Shown here: one piece after another, positions 20,233-21,710 of the stretch
How the letters are laid out: each line of letters begins with the position of its first letter
Position numbering within the stretch: position 1 is the stretch's first letter
IMG/VR virus record: IMGVR_UViG_3300025168_000784
Span: 1 to 21,710 of that record
Strand: one strand, 5' to 3'
Origin: a virus
Length of the DNA stretch: 21,710 nt
Notes under the pieces: generated by a model
Database searches by the model: none
Told to the model about the DNA's origin: nothing
Seen by the model: only the letters and a program-made list of their open reading frames with translations
Made by a program: the position numbers and the translations under genes

Positions 20233-21099
20233 ATGTTGAACGCAACAAATATAACAGAAGTTGGATATAGTCCTTTACCAACTACTTTAGACGACATTTC
20301 AGAGGACAAACTTAAGAAATTGATTGGTCAATCTGGGGATACATCATCTGGCGGTGGTATGCCTAGATTAAGTATCAATCATTCTACCGAAGATGATGAT
20401 GGGAATCAAATTCCTAGAGGATTCTACATGATAAAGGACAGTACAGGTAAGTCTATATTTTCTCCCAAAGTAACATATAGACCTTTTGTTCGTACATTCA
20501 TGTACTCTGTATGGGACAATGATAACAACACATTTGGTAGTCAAACCATCCAATCACGAAGCATGAATGATTTGTTTTATGATAGTACGGGTGGATTGAA
20601 ATGTGGTAAACTTGCCCCTAGTAGATTAAAATTACTAGATGAGCATTCTCCCGATGCCGTACTTCAAAAGGGCATTAAATGTGTCCAAGTACTTTATGGA
20701 CTAGTAACCATAGGCGAGGGGCAAGATGCCACAGGAAAACCTGCAACTATAAAAGATTTACCTGCTGTTTGGTATGTAAGAGGTTCTAGTTTTATGCGTA
20801 TTTCTGATTGGGTAAAAACAATTGAAGCACAAAGAAAACTTATGCCAACTTGTACTGCTGAACTGACTACTGTTAAAGGTAAAAGGGGTGGTAATATTTA
20901 TTATGGTGCTAACGCAAAAACCATTAACTTTGGTAAATTTTCCAAAGATGACCAACAACAACTATTAACTTTTTTCGGAAATATTAATTCATTTAATAAT
21001 GGTATTATGGAATCCTATCGTACCAATAAAAAGTTAAACGATGATAGTGGAGACTCTGTTCTAGAAGCTAGATTGGTGGATAATGGTTCCAATACTTGA
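20233..21099 (+). CDS. Unrecognised 288-residue protein, possibly ssDNA-binding or recombination-related
   Basis: Begins at ATG 20233 (or TTG 20236, which has better spacing from GGAGGT). Features: SGGGMPRLSINHSTEDDDGN, then SIFSPKVTYRPFVRTFMYSV, VQVLYGLVTIGEGQ, PAVWYVRGSSFMRISDWVKT and an acidic region KLNDDSGDSVLEARLVDNG at the end. The beta-rich, Gly/aromatic pattern and acidic C terminus would fit a ssDNA-binding protein, and a nuclease gene follows, but I do not recognise the family. It has its own promoter, so it is probably highly expressed. Overlap with the nuclease gene is 17 bases. Confidence 0.75.
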   Translation: MLNATNITEVGYSPLPTTLDDISEDKLKKLIGQSGDTSSGGGMPRLSINHSTEDDDGNQIPRGFYMIKDSTGKSIFSPKVTYRPFVRTFMYSVWDNDNNTFGSQTIQSRSMNDLFYDSTGGLKCGKLAPSRLKLLDEHSPDAVLQKGIKCVQVLYGLVTIGEGQDATGKPATIKDLPAVWYVRGSSFMRISDWVKTIEAQRKLMPTCTAELTTVKGKRGGNIYYGANAKTINFGKFSKDDQQQLLTFFGNINSFNNGIMESYRTNKKLNDDSGDSVLEARLVDNGSNT

Positions 21100-21710
21100 T
21101 TTAGTAAAGGGCTATTTAACCGAAGCAAGTAAGGGGGAAGCAAAACTTTCCCCAGAACTTGTTGAGGAATTTAAAGAAGCCTGTGGTGAAGCACTAAAAA
21201 GACAATTTAATCCTCAAAAAAGAGAGTGGCGACTACGAATGTCAAGTCTTGGTAAGCCTCTCTGTCAACAACAACTCGATAAAAAACAACTCCCCAAAGA
21301 TATAGAATACAATGCTGTAATGAGGTTTCTCATGGGTGACCTTGTAGAAGCGTCTGCTATTTTCATTATGAAAGCGGCAGGAATAGACATTGAACATACA
21401 CAAAAAAAAGTTGCTACTGATGTTGGTGGTGAAAACATTAAAGGTACACTAGATGTAAAAATTGATGGTAAAGTATGGGATATTAAATCAGCGAGTCCTT
21501 ATGCATTTACAAATAAATTTGGTAATTACGGTGGATACAATAAGTTAAAAGAGGATGACCCTTTTGGTTATTTAGCACAAGGGTATGGTTATGCTAAAGC
21601 AGAAAAAGTACCTTTTGGTGGTTGGATTGCTGTAAACAAATCAACAGGTGAATGGTCAATATGTGAAGCACCAAGAGAGCAAGAAGAAGAGTCAAAAGAG
21701 GCTTTAGATA
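21083..21710 (+). CDS. PD-(D/E)XK nuclease (partial, runs off the window)
   Basis: About 209 residues are visible, open to the window end. The core pattern NIKGTLDVKIDGKVWDIKSA has the catalytic D (GTLD) and D-x-K (DIK) of PD-(D/E)XK nucleases, as in RecB/Cas4/lambda exonuclease-like proteins. LMGDLVEASAIFIMKAAG is the usual N-terminal helix with Glu, and LAQGYGYAKAE matches the QxxxY motif. An early SSLGKPLCQQQLD has a Cys, but three more would be needed for a Cas4-type iron-sulfur cluster and are not seen. The start at 21083 has GGTGG upstream and overlaps the previous gene. A phage exonuclease for recombination or host DNA breakdown is likely. Confidence 0.85.
   Translation, partial: MVPILDLVKGYLTEASKGEAKLSPELVEEFKEACGEALKRQFNPQKREWRLRMSSLGKPLCQQQLDKKQLPKDIEYNAVMRFLMGDLVEASAIFIMKAAGIDIEHTQKKVATDVGGENIKGTLDVKIDGKVWDIKSASPYAFTNKFGNYGGYNKLKEDDPFGYLAQGYGYAKAEKVPFGGWIAVNKSTGEWSICEAPREQEEESKEALD

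Overview
This window is almost certainly part of a tailed double-stranded DNA phage genome (or a metagenomic contig of one) infecting a marine alphaproteobacterium. The evidence is a terminase pair, a compact replication module (primase, DnaB-like helicase, exonuclease, family A DNA polymerase), many short overlapping genes, and very AT-rich DNA. The polymerase carries a DnaJ-type CxxCxGxG zinc insertion. That is the published hallmark of HMO-2011-type phages, known from SAR116, SAR11 and Roseobacter hosts. The low GC favours a SAR11-like host, but this is inference. I see no tRNA, CRISPR array or insertion sequence.

Layout. (1) 1-7708, leftward: packaging and late genes. In transcription order these are a run of small Lys/Gly-rich basic proteins, a 40-residue protein with ten cysteines, the terminase small subunit, a tagged small protein, the terminase large subunit, a 631-residue protein with a tyrosine-recombinase-like domain, an HExxH protein, and two small proteins sharing KYKQG and KDY motifs. 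A gene entering at position 27 follows. The operon is driven by a consensus promoter at 7897-7924 and has a leader with a hairpin at 7751-7805. (2) 7925-8671: a control region with a divergent forward promoter (7962-7989), then about 0.7 kb without a convincing gene, packed with CTAG sites and short repeats. (3) 8680-13919, leftward: small, mostly unrecognised genes, with three internal intrinsic terminators, a DUF932-type protein, a GP88-like protein, a zinc-ribbon protein, a possible T4 endonuclease V-like protein, and several hydrophobic microproteins of 18-54 residues. (4) 13920-14536: a divergent intergenic region containing a chain of long stem-loops, which may be a structured RNA. (5) 14537-21710, rightward: zinc/Toprim primase, three small acidic proteins, a lipoprotein, helicase, DEDDy exonuclease, polymerase, and a 2OG-Fe(II) oxygenase-like protein. 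A second transcription unit then starts from a consensus promoter at 19968-19995, with a 240-nt leader, an unrecognised 288-residue protein, and a PD-(D/E)XK nuclease cut by the window end.

The rightward genes would copy the genome and recycle host DNA, and the leftward late operon would package it. Three promoters are exact TTGACA-N16-TATAAT matches, so these units are probably read by host sigma-70-type RNA polymerase. No phage RNA polymerase is seen here. The strongest candidates for undescribed biology are the metallothionein-like microprotein, the small basic proteins with shared C-terminal tags and duplicated gene junctions, the stem-loop chain at 13946-14285, the CTAG-rich noncoding block, and the hydrophobic microproteins.
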